Shown piece after piece: positions 1 through 10,779 of a DNA stretch of 64,000 nt. The translations under genes were made by a program, and so were the position numbers. Numbering within the stretch: position 1 is the first letter of the stretch; each line of letters begins with the position of its first letter. Below the pieces are notes generated by a model. It was given only the letters and a program-made list of their open reading frames with translations, ran no database searches and was not told where the DNA came from. Location of the stretch: positions 30,001-94,000 of the forward strand of contig JACEEZ010013901.1 in the NCBI GenBank assembly GCA_016584305.1, written 5' to 3'. The DNA is from Chionoecetes opilio (taxonomy: Eukaryota; Arthropoda; Malacostraca; Decapoda; Majidae).

Positions 1-243
1 GCACGCTACCCTGAAACCGATCCTTCCCATCGGGTTGTATCTGTAAGAGACAATCCGGCGTGGAGGAGGCCAAGGGGGCGCCCACAAGGCTCGTAGCTGG
101 GGCAAGTTGATGTTTCTTGTCGAGAGCTGCTTGGTATGGGAAAGGAGCCTGCATGGGAACTCGCACGTGGTGAACCCCGGGAGTGGCGTCGTAGGGTGGG
201 CGAGGCGACGTGCCCCCTGGCGTATGCCCCCAATGATTGATTG
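1..243 (+). mobile_element. RTE-type LINE, 3' end fragment
   Basis: This is the last part of an RTE-type non-LTR retrotransposon. It encodes the C-terminal tail after the reverse transcriptase, reading RYPETDPSHRVV then a WRRPRG motif, and it ends in a TGATTGATTGAT microsatellite-like tail. The same tail is found at 20580-20765 and 34500-34697 in longer copies in this window, which identifies the family. The 5' side runs off the window. A TAG stop follows the CCACAAGGCTCG segment near 93, so the fragment is not coding. Confidence 0.85.
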
Positions 244-515
244 ATAGTAACAGCAGCAACAGCAGTACTACTAGTACTACTACCACTTTTACTAGTAGTA
301 GTAAAGAAGTAGAAGTAGTGGAAAAATAGTAGTTGTAATAACAGTAGCAATAGCAGTACTACTACTATTGTTACTAATAGTAGTAAAGTACACAATAATA
401 TCATTAGTAAAATAGTAGTTGTGGTAGTGGTAGTAGTACAGTAATATTAGTAGAAATAATAGTGGAAGTAGCAGTAGTAGGAGTAGTAGTAATAGGTACT
501 AGTATCAGCCACAAC
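244..515. repeat. Degenerate AGT/ACT trinucleotide repeat
   Basis: An imperfect trinucleotide tract built from AGT, AGC, ACT and ATT units, directly after the RTE tail. It probably grew from the microsatellite-like 3' end. Reading frames across it are low-complexity and I give them no coding value. Confidence 0.7.
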
Positions 516-870
516 AGCCAGTAAATACTGCTTTTCTGGTCAGTAAAGCGGTCATACCACTACTCTCTCATCCCTGCATCCAAGTGATAAATCACCATGA
601 TCTGTCAGCCTGCCTAAATAGTGTGTGGATGCAACTTTTTGTGTGTGTGAGACCAGTCTGTTCAGGCTGCAGAACAAGCCGGTCAATGGACCATAGTACC
701 TATGGTCGCCTTTACAGGCAGCTGCTGATCTTAGACTTATAGGATGAGGATGAGGATTGTGACAGAAGAACCTTTCATACGTTGTTACTTTAACAAAAGA
801 TAAATATAATGAGTACACTTAGACGAGTCAAATGATAAATCGCATTACTGTTATACTTGAATGTTGTTGT
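516..870. other. Unassigned stretch
   Basis: No convincing coding, RNA or repeat structure was seen. It is AT-biased intronic sequence between the trinucleotide repeat and the poly-T end of the following LINE. Confidence 0.4.
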
Positions 871-2940
871 TTTTTTGTTTTTTTTACATCACAAAGGACT
901 GGCCAAGGGCACAACAAAAATGGGTAACACAAAGCCCGCTTAGTTGCCAGTCCCTATAAAGAAGACAGTAAGAGAATAATATAACAAGAGGGGTGAGCCA
1001 ATTTAGTTTGAGAGGTGTCTTGTTACTCTTCTTTTGAAAAGATTTAAGTCATAGGAAAGTGGAAAAATAGAAACAGGAAGAGAGTTCCAGAGTTTACCAG
1101 TGAAAGGGATGAAAGAGTAAAGATACTGATTAACTCTTGCATTAGGAAGATGGACAGAATAGGGATGAGAATGAGTAGAAAGTCTTGTGCAGTGTGGCTG
1201 CGGGAGTGGGGGAGGCATGCAGTTAGCAAGTTCAGAAGAGCAATGAGCATGAAAATAACGGTAGAAGAGAGCAAGAGAAGCAACATTGCGTTGGTGATTT
1301 AAAGATTGAAGACAGTCAGTCAGAGGAGGGGAGTTGATGAGATGAAAAGCTTTTGACTCAACCCTGTTTAGGAGAGCTGTATGAGTGGATCCTCCCCAAA
1401 CATGTGAGACATACTCCATACGTGGGCGAATAAGGGCCCTGTAGAGAGCAAGCAATTGGGAGGGACAAAAAAAAGGACGCAGATGCCACAGGACACCTAA
1501 CTTCTTAGAAGCTGTTTTAGCAAGAGATGAGATGTGAGATTTCCAGTTCAGATTTTTAGTAAAGGATAGTCCTAGAATGTTCAATGTAGAAGAAGGAGAC
1601 AGTTGAGTGTCATTGAAGAAGAGGGGTAGTTATCTGGTAGGTTTTGTCGAGTAGATAGGTGAAGAAATTGAGTTTTTGAGGCATTGAACAAAACAAGGTT
1701 TGCTTTGCCCCAATCAGAAATTATAGAAAGATCAGAAGTTAGGTGCTCGGTGGCATCTCTCCGTGAATCACTTAGTTCCTGTTGAGTTGGACGTCTAATA
1801 AACGACGTTGAAAAATGCAGGGTAGAATCATCAGCGTAGGAGTGGATAGGGCTTTGAGTTAGACTTAGAAGATCATTAATGAATAATAGAAAGAGAGTGG
1901 GTGATAGGACAGAACCCTGGGGAACACCACTATTGATAGATTTAGGAGAAGAACAATGTCCGTCTACAGTAGCTGCAATAGAACGGTTTGAAAGGAAACT
2001 TAAGATGAAGTTACAGAGAGAATGATAGAAACGGAATGAGGGTAGTTTGGAAATTAAAGATTTGTGCCAGACTCCATCAAAAGCTTTTGATATGTCAAGG
2101 GCAACAGCAAAAGTTTCACTGAAACCCCTAAAGGAGGATGGCCAAGATTCAGTTAGGAAAGCTAGAAGATCGCCAGTAGATCGCCCTTTACGGAAACCGT
2201 ACTGACGATCAGATAGAAGATTGTGAGCAGATAGATGCTTAAGAATCTTCTTATTAAGTATAGATTCAAAGACTTTAGAAAGGCAGGAAGTCAAAGCTAT
2301 AGGACAGTAGTTTGAAGGATTAGAACGGTCACTCCTCTTAGGAACAGGTTGGATGTGAGGAAACTTCCAGCAAGAAGGAAAAGTGGAAGTAGATAGACAA
2401 AGATGGAAAAGTTTGACCAGGCAGGGTGCAAGCACAGAAGCACAGTTTTTGAGAACAATAGGAGGGACTCCGTCAGGACCGTAAGCCTTCCGAGGATCTA
2501 GGCCAGAAAGGGCAAAGAAAACATCATTCCGAAGGATCTTAATGACAGGCATAATATAGTCAGAGGGTGGAGGAGAAGGAGGAACAAGCCCTTCATCAAC
2601 CAGAGTGGAATTTTTAGCAAAGGTTTGAGCGAAGAGTTCAGCTTTAGAAATAGATGAGACAGCTGTGGAGCCATCTGGGTGAAGCAAAGGAGGGAAAGAT
2701 GAAGAAGAAAAATTGTTAGAGATGTTATTTGCTAGATGCCAGAAGTCACGAGAGGAATTTGATTTAGAAAGATTTTGACATTTTCTATGAATGAAAGAGT
2801 TTTGGGTAAGTTGAAGTAAAGATTTGGCATGATTACGGGCAGAAATATAAAGGGCATGAGTTTCAGGAGATGGATGCTTACGGTACCATTTGTGAGCCAC
2901 CTCTATGATGTATCCTAAACCACCATATTTATACATTTCT
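871..2940 (-). mobile_element. Jockey-like LINE, 5' truncated (copy J1)
   Basis: A non-LTR retrotransposon in minus orientation. Its poly(A) tail appears as a T-rich run at about 871-885, next to a conserved 3' UTR that recurs at 15440-15560, 30838-30930, 38972-39080 and 45310-45430. The coding part begins inside the linker upstream of the reverse transcriptase, so the endonuclease is missing. This is the best copy of the family in the window. The family is called jockey-like from the RT motif pattern and poly(A) tail. Confidence 0.85.
1003..2936 (-). pseudogene. Jockey-like reverse transcriptase (frameshifted)
   Basis: Encodes the RNA-directed DNA polymerase that copies the LINE transcript at the target site. 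Visible blocks in order are a PSNYCPIALTSCLSKVFE finger region, the DISKAFDGVWH block with the first catalytic Asp, SGVPQGSVLSPTLF, and the YADD active-site motif. A C-terminal segment ending in KRRVTRHLSN follows. The reading is continuous from 2936 to about 1620, then shifts frame, and the downstream part (MNILGLSFTKNLNW onward) is in another frame. Comparison with the copy at 31155-31835, which is in frame across this point, shows the indel lies near 1600-1625. The endonuclease is absent, so this is a dead 5'-truncated copy. Confidence 0.85.
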
Positions 2941-3001
2941 TATGGATGAAATTACAATAGTTGCAGACAATATTGTCTGCAGGTATAGCTGTAGTATAAT
3001 A

Positions 3002-3393
3002 TGGTAAACCCTCTATAAATCGGACAAATTGGGGGATATCCCAGTCTGGACTATCCGAAAGTTCAGATCAACCAAGGGTTGAAAAACTTGTGTAAGCCCC
3101 TGGCCCCATAGCACACCCAAACTCACTAAAACCCAGTACAGTATTATATTATATAATGATAAATAGTGTTTATAAAATGTATTATATAATTACCAAATAT
3201 AAGGTACAGTACAGTATTGTATTGCAATATTGTAATATATTGTAAGAATGAATGGTCCGAATCAAACACGTGTCTGATTTCTGCTTTATAATCCGGGTTT
3301 ATGTTCTGTTTCTAAATAGGTGTCCGGAGTCCTGAATGAGTCTGATTTATCTGATATCCGGAATATAGAGGTCCTATTTAGAGAGGGTTTACT
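3002..3393. mobile_element. Small TIR element, GTAAACCCTCTATAAAT family
   Basis: A short non-autonomous DNA element with inverted ends: GTAAACCCTCTATAAAT at about 3004 and its near-complement ATTTAGAGAGGGTTTAC ending at about 3392. TA-rich flanks fit a Tc1/mariner-pogo type (TA-targeting) element. The inside is AT-rich and non-coding. A longer member of the family lies at 30085-32150. Confidence 0.65.
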
Positions 3394-3428
3394 ATATCAG
3401 CATACTTGTCAGTGTATTTTATTATTAT

Positions 3429-3667
3429 TGTAATGTAATTGTAATCTTAATTTAAGTATTGTTACTGTCTTGTTTTACTACGTGTGTTTCATTCAGTGTT
3501 TCTCTGTTTCACTAAGCTTCATTATGATGATTCATAGGTAATGACTCAACTTGTTTATGCTCACTGGCCAGTCGGCCTCCAGCTCTCCCCTCCTGTGCAC
3601 CGTCTAGTTTTAAGCTGAATAAAGCCTTAGTATGCAGGCTCATCTCTCGTCTACTTCACCTATGACA
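3429..3667 (+). repeat. 5' LTR of gypsy-type element
   Basis: Starts TGTAATGTAATTG and ends TATGACA. It contains an AATAAA polyadenylation signal at 3618-3623. Stretch 3606-3623 is exactly complementary to the sequence just downstream of the LTR (see the primer-site feature). Confidence 0.93.
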
Positions 3668-3668
3668 A

Positions 3669-3686
3669 TTTATTCAGCTTAAAACT
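3669..3686 (+). promoter_or_regulatory. Putative self-priming primer-binding site
   Basis: The 18 bases just after the 5' LTR are the exact reverse complement of 3606-3623 inside the LTR (AGTTTTAAGCTGAATAAA). In the Tf1/sushi type of LTR element the RNA 5' end folds back on this site and primes minus-strand DNA, replacing a tRNA. The layout here fits that if transcription starts near 3606. I see no obvious tRNA 3'-end complement (TGG start) at this position. Function is inferred. Confidence 0.7.
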
Positions 3687-3706
3687 TTTACGGGGACGAG
3701 CTAAAA

Positions 3707-4470
3707 ATGAAGAAGTTACTCCGTCCTGAGAGGTTTGAAGGCCATCCTGACACCAGCCCTACGCAGTGGGAACATTGGTTCAGAACGTTCTCTAACGTTC
3801 TCGAAGCCATTGAGGAAACTAGTGACTCCAGCAAGCTCCAGCTCCTCATCAATTACGTGTCTCCCTCTGTGTACTCTTACATTAGCGGCTGCAAGATCTA
3901 TGAGGAAGCTATCAAGATTTTGAAATCAGTATATGTGAAGCCTACTAGTGAAGTGTTTGCTCGACACCAGTTGGCCACCAGAACACAACAGTGCAACGAA
4001 TCTGTAGACCAGTACGTGCTGTCGTTAAAGCTGATGGCTAAAGACTGCGAATTTAAGGCCGTGAGTGCTGAGACGTATGCTGAGGAGGCTGTCCGCGACT
4101 CTTTTATCGCTGGTCTCTCCTCTTCCTTCATCCGCCAACGGTTGTTAGAGAAGTTGTCGCTCACCCTTGAAGAAGCGGTTCAGCAAGCCCACAGTCTGGA
4201 ACTGGCTCAGCATAACGCTGAGATGCATGCTTCACACTCTTCCCCGAGCTGCAATTCCGCGGCTGTACCCTACTGCCTACCCTCGAGTGACAGGAGATAA
4301 AAATCAAGAGGAGGGAAGTGTTTCGACTGGAACGAATGCTGCTACCAAGACTTCATGCCTCTACTGTGGTCGCTCCCTTCATCCTCGTTACACTTGCACT
4401 TACACCACACTCGGAACATTCTCTGCCATAAGTGTGGGAAGAAGGGGCACTTTGCAAGTGTATGTCGTTC
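3707..4470 (+). pseudogene. gag of gypsy-type element (double frameshift)
   Basis: Encodes the structural capsid/nucleocapsid polyprotein that would package the element RNA. The first 197 residues are open from ATG 3707 and hold the capsid-like region (LLRPERFEGHPD, then a WEHWFRTFSNVLEAIE helix, and FIAGLSSSFIRQRLLE). Two CCHC zinc knuckles follow, but in different frames: CLYCGRSLHPRYTC near 4350-4395 and CHKCGKKGHFASVC near 4425-4470. Two compensating indels therefore separate capsid, knuckle 1 and knuckle 2, and a TAA interrupts the first frame at 4298-4300. The copy cannot make a full nucleocapsid without frameshifting. Confidence 0.88.
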
Positions 4471-4474
4471 ACAG

Positions 4475-7400
4475 GGCTCCGGAGCAGTGCGTAACAAACC
4501 TGTTACATCGGCAACCCTGTCTTCCATGACAACGGCTTCGACATCACCCCTTCACAGTGCCACGATACCAGCACTCATCAACGAGGTAAGATTTGAGGCT
4601 CTCGTTGACAGTGGAAGTACCTCCAGCTTCATTAATCCTGATGTTGTTACACTCCTAGGCCTCACAGCTGCCTCCTCTAAGGAAACTATTTCTATGGCCT
4701 CATCCACTCTTGCCGCCGTAACTAAGGGACATTGTTTTACAAACCTCAAGATAGCTGGAAAGGAATACAAGCAGTTTAAATTATGTTTGCTCCCTGATCT
4801 ATGTGCAGATGTTATTCTAGGTCAAGATTTTATGAAGATGCACCAATCTGTTGAGTTTACGTTAAGAGGATCTCGGCCTAAACTAACTATTTGTGGAATT
4901 GCAAAAATGAACCTCAGTTCACCTAGTCTTTTCCCCAATCTGAGTCATGACTGCAGACCCATCGCCACTCCTACTCGCCATCACTCTTTGTCAGATTCTG
5001 CTTTCATCCAGAAGGAGGTTGCTGCTCTCTTACGCGAGGGCGTCATAGAGGAAAGCCGGTCTCCTTGGCGAGCTCAGGTATTGGTTACAAGTGATGAACG
5101 GCATAAAAGGCGTATGGTAATAGAATACTCCAGGACCATCAACCGCTATACATTCTTGGACGCTTACCCTATACCCAGGATCAACGAACTAGTTCACAAA
5201 CTGACCAACTATCGTGTATTTAGCAAATTAGGCATGAAAAGTGCTTACCACCAAGTACCTCTGAGAGAAGACGAAAAGCTCTACACTGCATTCGAAGCTG
5301 ATGGTCAATTACTCCAATTTACTAGAATACCTTTTGGTTTGACCAATGCTGTTTCTGCTTTCCAACGTACTATGAACAGTTTAATTTCAGATAATGAGTT
5401 GACAGATACTTTTGCTTACATCGACGACCTCATTATCGGGGGAAAAGATCTAGAAGACCATGACAAGAACCTGAGGCGTTTCCAAGCAGTTGCCGAAAAG
5501 TACAACCTCACCCTTAATGAAAATAAGTGCCAGTACCGAAGTCTGAAATAAAGTACTTAGGGTATTTTATATCCAATGGAACCCTAAGCCCCGACCCAGA
5601 GCGACTGCAGCCCTTGAAGGATCTACCTGTGCCAACAGACTCTTCCTCCCTCCGAAGAACACTTGGACTTCTCTCGTACTACTCACAGTGGATCCCTAAC
5701 TATTCTAATAAGATTACTCCTCTTCTCACCGTAAAGACCTTACCTCTAGGTAGCGAGGCGTGTCAGTGTTTGAATGACTTCAAGGATGACATATGCCGTG
5801 CTTCTGTTGCTGCTCTGGATGAGAACATCCCTATGGAAATAGAAACTGATGCTTCCGCTACCTCCTTAGCTGCTACTCTTTCTCAGCAAGGTAGACCCGT
5901 CGCATTTTTTTCCAGAAAACTCACAGCTTCCGAACAACGGCAACCAGCGGTAGAAAGGGAAGCCGCGGCGATAGTGGAGGCCGTCCGCAAATGGAGACTA
6001 TTTCTCACCAGAAGAAAATTCTAAATAATAACTGACCAGCAGGCGGTTTCCTACATGTTTCACTCTCACCACTCCTCCAAAATCAAGAACGACAAAATAT
6101 TACGTTGGCACCTAGAACTTGCTGGATACACGTACGACATCTTGTATCGCCCCGGTAAGGAAAACCTGCGTGCGGATGCCTTGTCTCGCTCTTGTTTTGC
6201 TGCTGTTGAGTCTCTGGCTGCTCTGGAGAAAGTTCATGATGCTCTTTGTCATCGTGGAGTCACCCGTATGCACCATTTTGTTAAATCTAAGAATCTGCCT
6301 TATTCACTCGAAGATGTGAAGAAAGTGTGCCGCCAGTATCGCTCCTGCTGCGAATTAAAACCTAGGTTCTTCAAACCACCTGCTGCTCACTTAATTCATG
6401 CTCTACGCCCTTTTGATAGAATATCTGTTGATTTTATTGGACCTAAACTTTCCTCCTCCCGTAACAAGTATCTCTTGGTCATGATTGATGAATATTCAAG
6501 GTTCCCCTTTGCCTACCCGTGCCCTGGCATGTCTGCCCAAATGGTTATTAATTGTTTCCTAAAGTTATTTCCTGTGTTTGGATATCCTTCTTCTGTCCAT
6601 TCTGATCGGGGATCTCAGTTCATGTCTCGAGAAGTATCTGATTTTTTGTCTAATCATGGTGTCGTAATGACCCATTCCACTCCGTACCAGTGTACCACCC
6701 ACAGGGTAATGGACAGTGTGAGAGGGAAAACGGCATTATCTGGAAGACAGTTAGGTTAGCTCTTCATTCTCGTAAACTACCTGAAGCACAATGGGAACTG
6801 GTCCTTGATGGTGCTTTACATTCCATCAGATCTCTCCTCTGCACAGCTACTAACTATACTCCTCACGAAAGACTATTCTCCTTCCCCAGAAAATCATCCA
6901 ATGGTTATTCCCTCCCTACTTGCCTATCCCAACCAGGTCCTGTGCTTATTAGAAAGTTTGTCTGTAATCGTAAATCTGATCCTCTTGTTGAACCAGCTCG
7001 CCTGATCAGCACTACTCCCCACTACGCCTGGATACGCTACGATGATGGACGAGAATCTACTGTGTCTACAAAGGACCTAGCCCCCTCCTATGAGGAACGT
7101 CTTCCCCCTCCTGTTATTGACCTGGTCCCGAGCAGCCTACCTCCACCACACGAGCATTCCATTAACACTCCAACTGGCTCTGACCTGAGGGATCCACGCT
7201 CGGACTCGGACAACCTCGAAACTGTTGTTCAGCTCGCGACTCCGGACCACTCGGCAACTACACCGACCACTTCCTCGGATCCTTTGGGCTCCAATATGAA
7301 CAATTCTCCCGCTTCAATACCTCCTCTCACCCCCATGAGGAACGAACCACTGAGGCGATCCACTCGTATTAAGAAACCTATAGATAGACTTGGGTATTAA
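4475..7400 (+). pseudogene. pol of gypsy-type element (frameshifts and stop)
   Basis: Domains in order: retroviral-type aspartic protease (ALVDSGSTSSFI near 4597), reverse transcriptase (GMKSAYHQVPL, then catalytic YIDD near 5417), RNase H (IETDASATSLAATL near 5840), and integrase with an H-H-C-C-like zinc region (6230-6350), a core with VDFIGP and HSDRGSQF, and a chromatin-side tail ending RSTRIKKPIDRLGY. Frameshifts are seen at about 5535 and 6690, and an in-frame TAA at 6022-6024 after RNase H. The C-terminal phrase GRESTVSTKDLAP is typical of a widespread invertebrate gypsy group. The copy is inactive. Confidence 0.9.
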
Positions 7401-7417
7401 AAATTTGTCGGGGAGAA

Positions 7418-7654
7418 TGTAATGTAATTGTAATCTTAATTTAAGTATTGTTACTGTCTTGTTTTACTACGTATGTTTCATTCAGTGTTTCTCTGTTTCA
7501 CTAAGCTTCATTATGATGATTCATAGGTATTGACTCAACTTGTTTATGCTCACTGGCCAGTCGGCTTCCAGCTCTCCCCTCCTGTGCACCGTCTAGTTTT
7601 AAGCTGAATAAAGCCTTAGTATGCATCATCTCTCGTCTACATTCACCTACGACA
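7418..7654 (+). repeat. 3' LTR of gypsy-type element
   Basis: Matches the 5' LTR over its whole length with a few differences, including a small indel in the ATGCAGGCTC region. It is preceded by the purine-rich tract GTCGGGGAGAA, the expected polypurine primer for plus-strand DNA, and followed by the ATTAT target duplication. Confidence 0.93.
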
Positions 7655-7764
7655 ATTATCACTTGTATTTTTAGTTTCAAAATATCAATAATATGACAAC
7701 ATTAATGAAATTGATATCCTTTATAGGTTGCTAACATTGTGATAACATTAATTTTCTCCAACAG

Positions 7765-8001
7765 AGTCAGTCTACAAGATCCCTGGTGATGACTCTCGCT
7801 TCTATGCCGTATTCACCACCAGCATGAATGGACTTATGGGTTCAGCCATCTGCACTTTCAGTCTTGATGATATCCAGGATGCCTTCTTGGGTCGATTCAA
7901 GGAGCAAGCGACCTCCTCGTCTGCCTGGCTGCCCGTCCTGATCTCTAAGGTGCCCGAACCCCGACCTGGCCAGTGCGTTAACGACACCCAAACTCTCCCA
8001 G
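7765..8001 (+). CDS. Sema2a: Semaphorin-2A, sema-domain exon (internal)
   Basis: Semaphorin-2A is a secreted axon-guidance cue acting through plexin receptors; this exon encodes part of the sema beta-propeller. It is bounded by an acceptor ...CTCCAACAG at 7764 and a donor GTTAGC at 8002. The first two bases complete a split codon, then SVYKIPGDDSRFYAVFTTS, NGLMGSAICTFSLDDIQ and SKVPEPRPGQCVNDTQTLP are read. The exon ends after one base of a codon, which joins to AT at 28139 to give Asp. The GLMGSAIC and VPEPRPGQCVND stretches are strongly semaphorin-like. The Sema-2a call rests mainly on the next exon. The following intron is 20.1 kb. Confidence 0.9.
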
Positions 8002-8744
8002 GTTAGCCACTGAGTTAGTCACTAAACTGTACTTATTAACAAAGACATTTAAGTCTATTGAAAGTACTGAGACATAATCTGTCGGAGGACAATTATGATA
8101 CTTATATTTTAACCACATGTAATATGTTTCAAAACTTCATTAACCTCTTTCCAAGATCCAGCAGCTTTTCATCAAAATCTGCACAGCCATTCTTATAGAT
8201 GCTCTATACAGCACAAAGAAATCGAGCACATCTCTCAGCTATCCCCCTTTAGCTGCCATATTCAGGTTTCAAGGAATCCCCATATTTAAAAAGTAAAATA
8301 ACACAAATATTTCGTCATATACAAACCATAACATTTTGTGATACATGACAAGGGAACAATAAAACCCCACAGCAAATTTTTTTTTTTTTCTTTCTTCATT
8401 ATCAGATGTTGGAGCAGTTTTACAGAATGGCTCATATTACTATTTATGATTAATCAAGCACACTAAATTTTCATTTCAATTGTACTACCCAAATTTAGAT
8501 TTTTTTCTTTTTTCCAATTGATAAGGTAAAGAATTTTCCTAGAACTATAGTGTTGCCTCATAATGGATGAAAGGATGCAAAGCCTCCCCTTTGAAAAGGA
8601 TGGAGCAGAAAGAAAATGGGTTGTGTTGTTAAAGCGCATAGGAACACTATTACTGGAAAATGAATTACGCCTTGACAGGATACCTAACAAAATTGTTCAG
8701 TTCTTCCATGTAAATTTTTCCAAAGTCTCTTCTGCTTCTTTTGT
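8002..8744. other. Intron sequence, nothing recognised
   Basis: Start of the 20-kb Sema-2a intron. AT-rich with a poly-T run near 8379. No coding or repeat family was identified. Confidence 0.5.
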
Positions 8745-9929
8745 ATGAATCATCTTCCTCCTTTATGTCCTTTTCCGTCTCAATTTTTAGATTACATGGT
8801 CATTCTTTCCCATGGGGCAACCATAATTTATCTCTTGCTAGGTTTATACCTTTGTTAAAACTAGGGCAAGTCTTGCTGGTTCGTCATCTCCCCTATATCT
8901 TGTGTTGTCTGTCACCCACTAAGTCATCGTCTTTTCCATTGTCAACTTCAATAATTTATCCCCCCAAACATTTTCATTTCCTCTTTCAAATGTCTCCCAT
9001 TTTACTTCTTTGCAGTTAAAATCCCCAACCAGCAGTACCTTTTTACTACTCTTGATAATTTTACTGAAGTAGCTACTTCAAGGTATCCTCTAATACTTTT
9101 TCATATTCTTCCTTACTCCAAGTATTTGTTATGGGTGGTACATAGGTTGCCACTGTAGTCTGTGTTTCTCAATTTTTTTACTTACGTATATTTGTACACT
9201 CACTATATCACCTCTTCCTTCTCCATACTCCATTTTTCTTACTTTCACCCCTAATTTTGTCATTATCATAACTCCACCACCTCTTCTACCACTTGTCCCT
9301 TCTCCAGATGTTGTAGTTATTACTAATCACCACTTGGTCTGTTACTAATCTAGTTTCTGTTAGATACACCACGTCTGGATCTGCATTTGATAAGTAATCT
9401 CTTAGTTTCAGCCTTCGTGATATCATCCCATCTATGTTTTTTGTACATAATTTTCATTCCTTATTTTACAACATTTTTCCTCACACCATTTCCCTTTAGT
9501 TTTTTTTCTTTATATCACACTTTCTCACCCTGTTGTTTAGTGTACCCTCCTCAAAAAAATTGATTTCTCTTCCTCCGTTCTTTCTTCATTTCTCTGCTTT
9601 ACTTCCTCTTGCATTTCCTTTTACTTTTTACTTTTTTCATTCATCGCTTTTTTACATAAACATCTTCAGTTGACCTCAGTCTAAAAGCTCTCATCAGGAT
9701 TTCATCAGATGCAGTCTGTGATTTCAATCTTAGTTTTAATAATTTATCTCTTCCTTCTGTATACGGTCCCAATCTTACTACAGGTAAGTATTAATTATCC
9801 GACCTTGGGGGGACCGAAGGTAGGTCGGATGATTGGAATAGTCGGATGTTCGGATGTACATAATTTAATAAATATAATATTTTTCTTCTTCTAAGTGGGA
9901 AGGTAGTAACACACTATACACACTTTAAC

Positions 9930-9932
9930 CAT

Positions 9933-10022
<90 letters not shown>

Positions 10023-10048
10023 AACAACAACAATAATTACTACTACCA

Positions 10049-10093
<45 letters not shown>
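9930..10093. repeat. Compound microsatellite (ACT)n-(AAC)n-(CA)n
   Basis: About 90 bp of pure ACT triplets, a short AAC/ATT transition, then about 35 bp of CA dinucleotides. Sits inside the insert that interrupts the CR1/L2-like ORF1. The open reading frame here is low-complexity only. Confidence 0.95.
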
Positions 10094-10098
<5 letters not shown>

Positions 10099-10422
10099 GA
10101 AATTATAATAGAAATACTATAATAAATTTGTGAAATGGTTAGAAAAATAGAAAATATGTAAGAAAAATAAATCCTTGCTTTCCTATAACGTCAAAACAAA
10201 AAAAATAATGATATTAATTTTTTTATAGTGAACCCGTTGTGAAAAAATAAAAATAAACACTCATGACGTCACGAGTACCCAACATACCTGTTCCTAGACC
10301 TTTTTTTCTCCATTTCCATTGTCACATTTTGCTCGCAGCTCATTGTTTTATTTGCTCAATTTCTCCATTTCTTTTTTTAACTTCACATTTTCCTTTGTTC
10401 TTTGTTTTTCTTTCCTTTTCAG

Positions 10423-10526
10423 TTCCTGCAATTTAACTTTCAATCTTTCCATTTCATCATAGCTCCCTTTCATATTCCTGCAATTCATATTTCAATCTTT
10501 CCATTTCATCATAGCTCCCTTTCATA
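10423..10526 (-). repeat. 52-bp direct duplication in LINE ORF1
   Basis: Two head-to-tail copies of a 52-bp unit starting TTCCTGCAATT at 10423 and 10475. On the minus strand each encodes a DEMERLK-type heptad segment, so the duplication lengthens a coiled coil of the LINE ORF1. Confidence 0.75.
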
Positions 10527-10779
10527 CTTTCAATAATGCCCTGCATACATCTGAATTCATCCAGTGGTGCGGATTATGTGAGTGTGTGGCTTTCGCGCGT
10601 GGCGTAATCAGGCTTTCCCCCCTCGCTTGGTGTAGAGGGTGGATACACGGTGCAGAGGCTTTTCCTTGGTATACAGTGGCCTCCAGTGTCCCCAGTGTCG
10701 TTTTCGCCTGCGCCGGGAGCTTCACATCAACCTCAAAGGATGAGATCTTCACCTACGTCACCTCACTATTCTAGGCGTT

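Larger units (their letters stand above)
3429..7654 (+). mobile_element. Gypsy-type LTR retrotransposon, inactivated
   Basis: A complete LTR element with LTRs of 239 and 237 bp and a 5-bp target duplication, ATTAT, at 3424-3428 and 7655-7659. LTRs begin TGTAATG and end GACA. The order is gag, zinc knuckles, protease, reverse transcriptase, RNase H, integrase, which is the gypsy order. A purine-rich tract precedes the 3' LTR. By eye the LTRs differ at about four positions plus two small indels, suggesting a recent insertion. The internal genes nevertheless carry several frameshifts and one stop. Confidence 0.95.
8745..10545 (-). mobile_element. CR1/L2-like LINE, 5' half (minus)
   Basis: Read on the minus strand this stretch matches the N-terminal half of the LINE at 24575-27960. 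From 10545 downward there is a charged coiled-coil-like ORF1 segment (EMERLKVKLQELKRK), then a segment like LLKLRLKSQTASDEIL near 9700. An endonuclease follows with a GGGVMIMTK block near 9270, YVPPITNTWSKEEY near 9120, and a GDFNCKEV-type block near 9010-9030 (catalytic Asp/Asn motif of the AP-endonuclease fold). Frames are broken throughout. A 9785-10260 insert with microsatellites interrupts ORF1. Confidence 0.7.

Noticed and set aside
9891..10094. Long open frame of Val/Cys repeats
   Set aside because: Pure translation of the ACT/CA microsatellite; no coding evidence.
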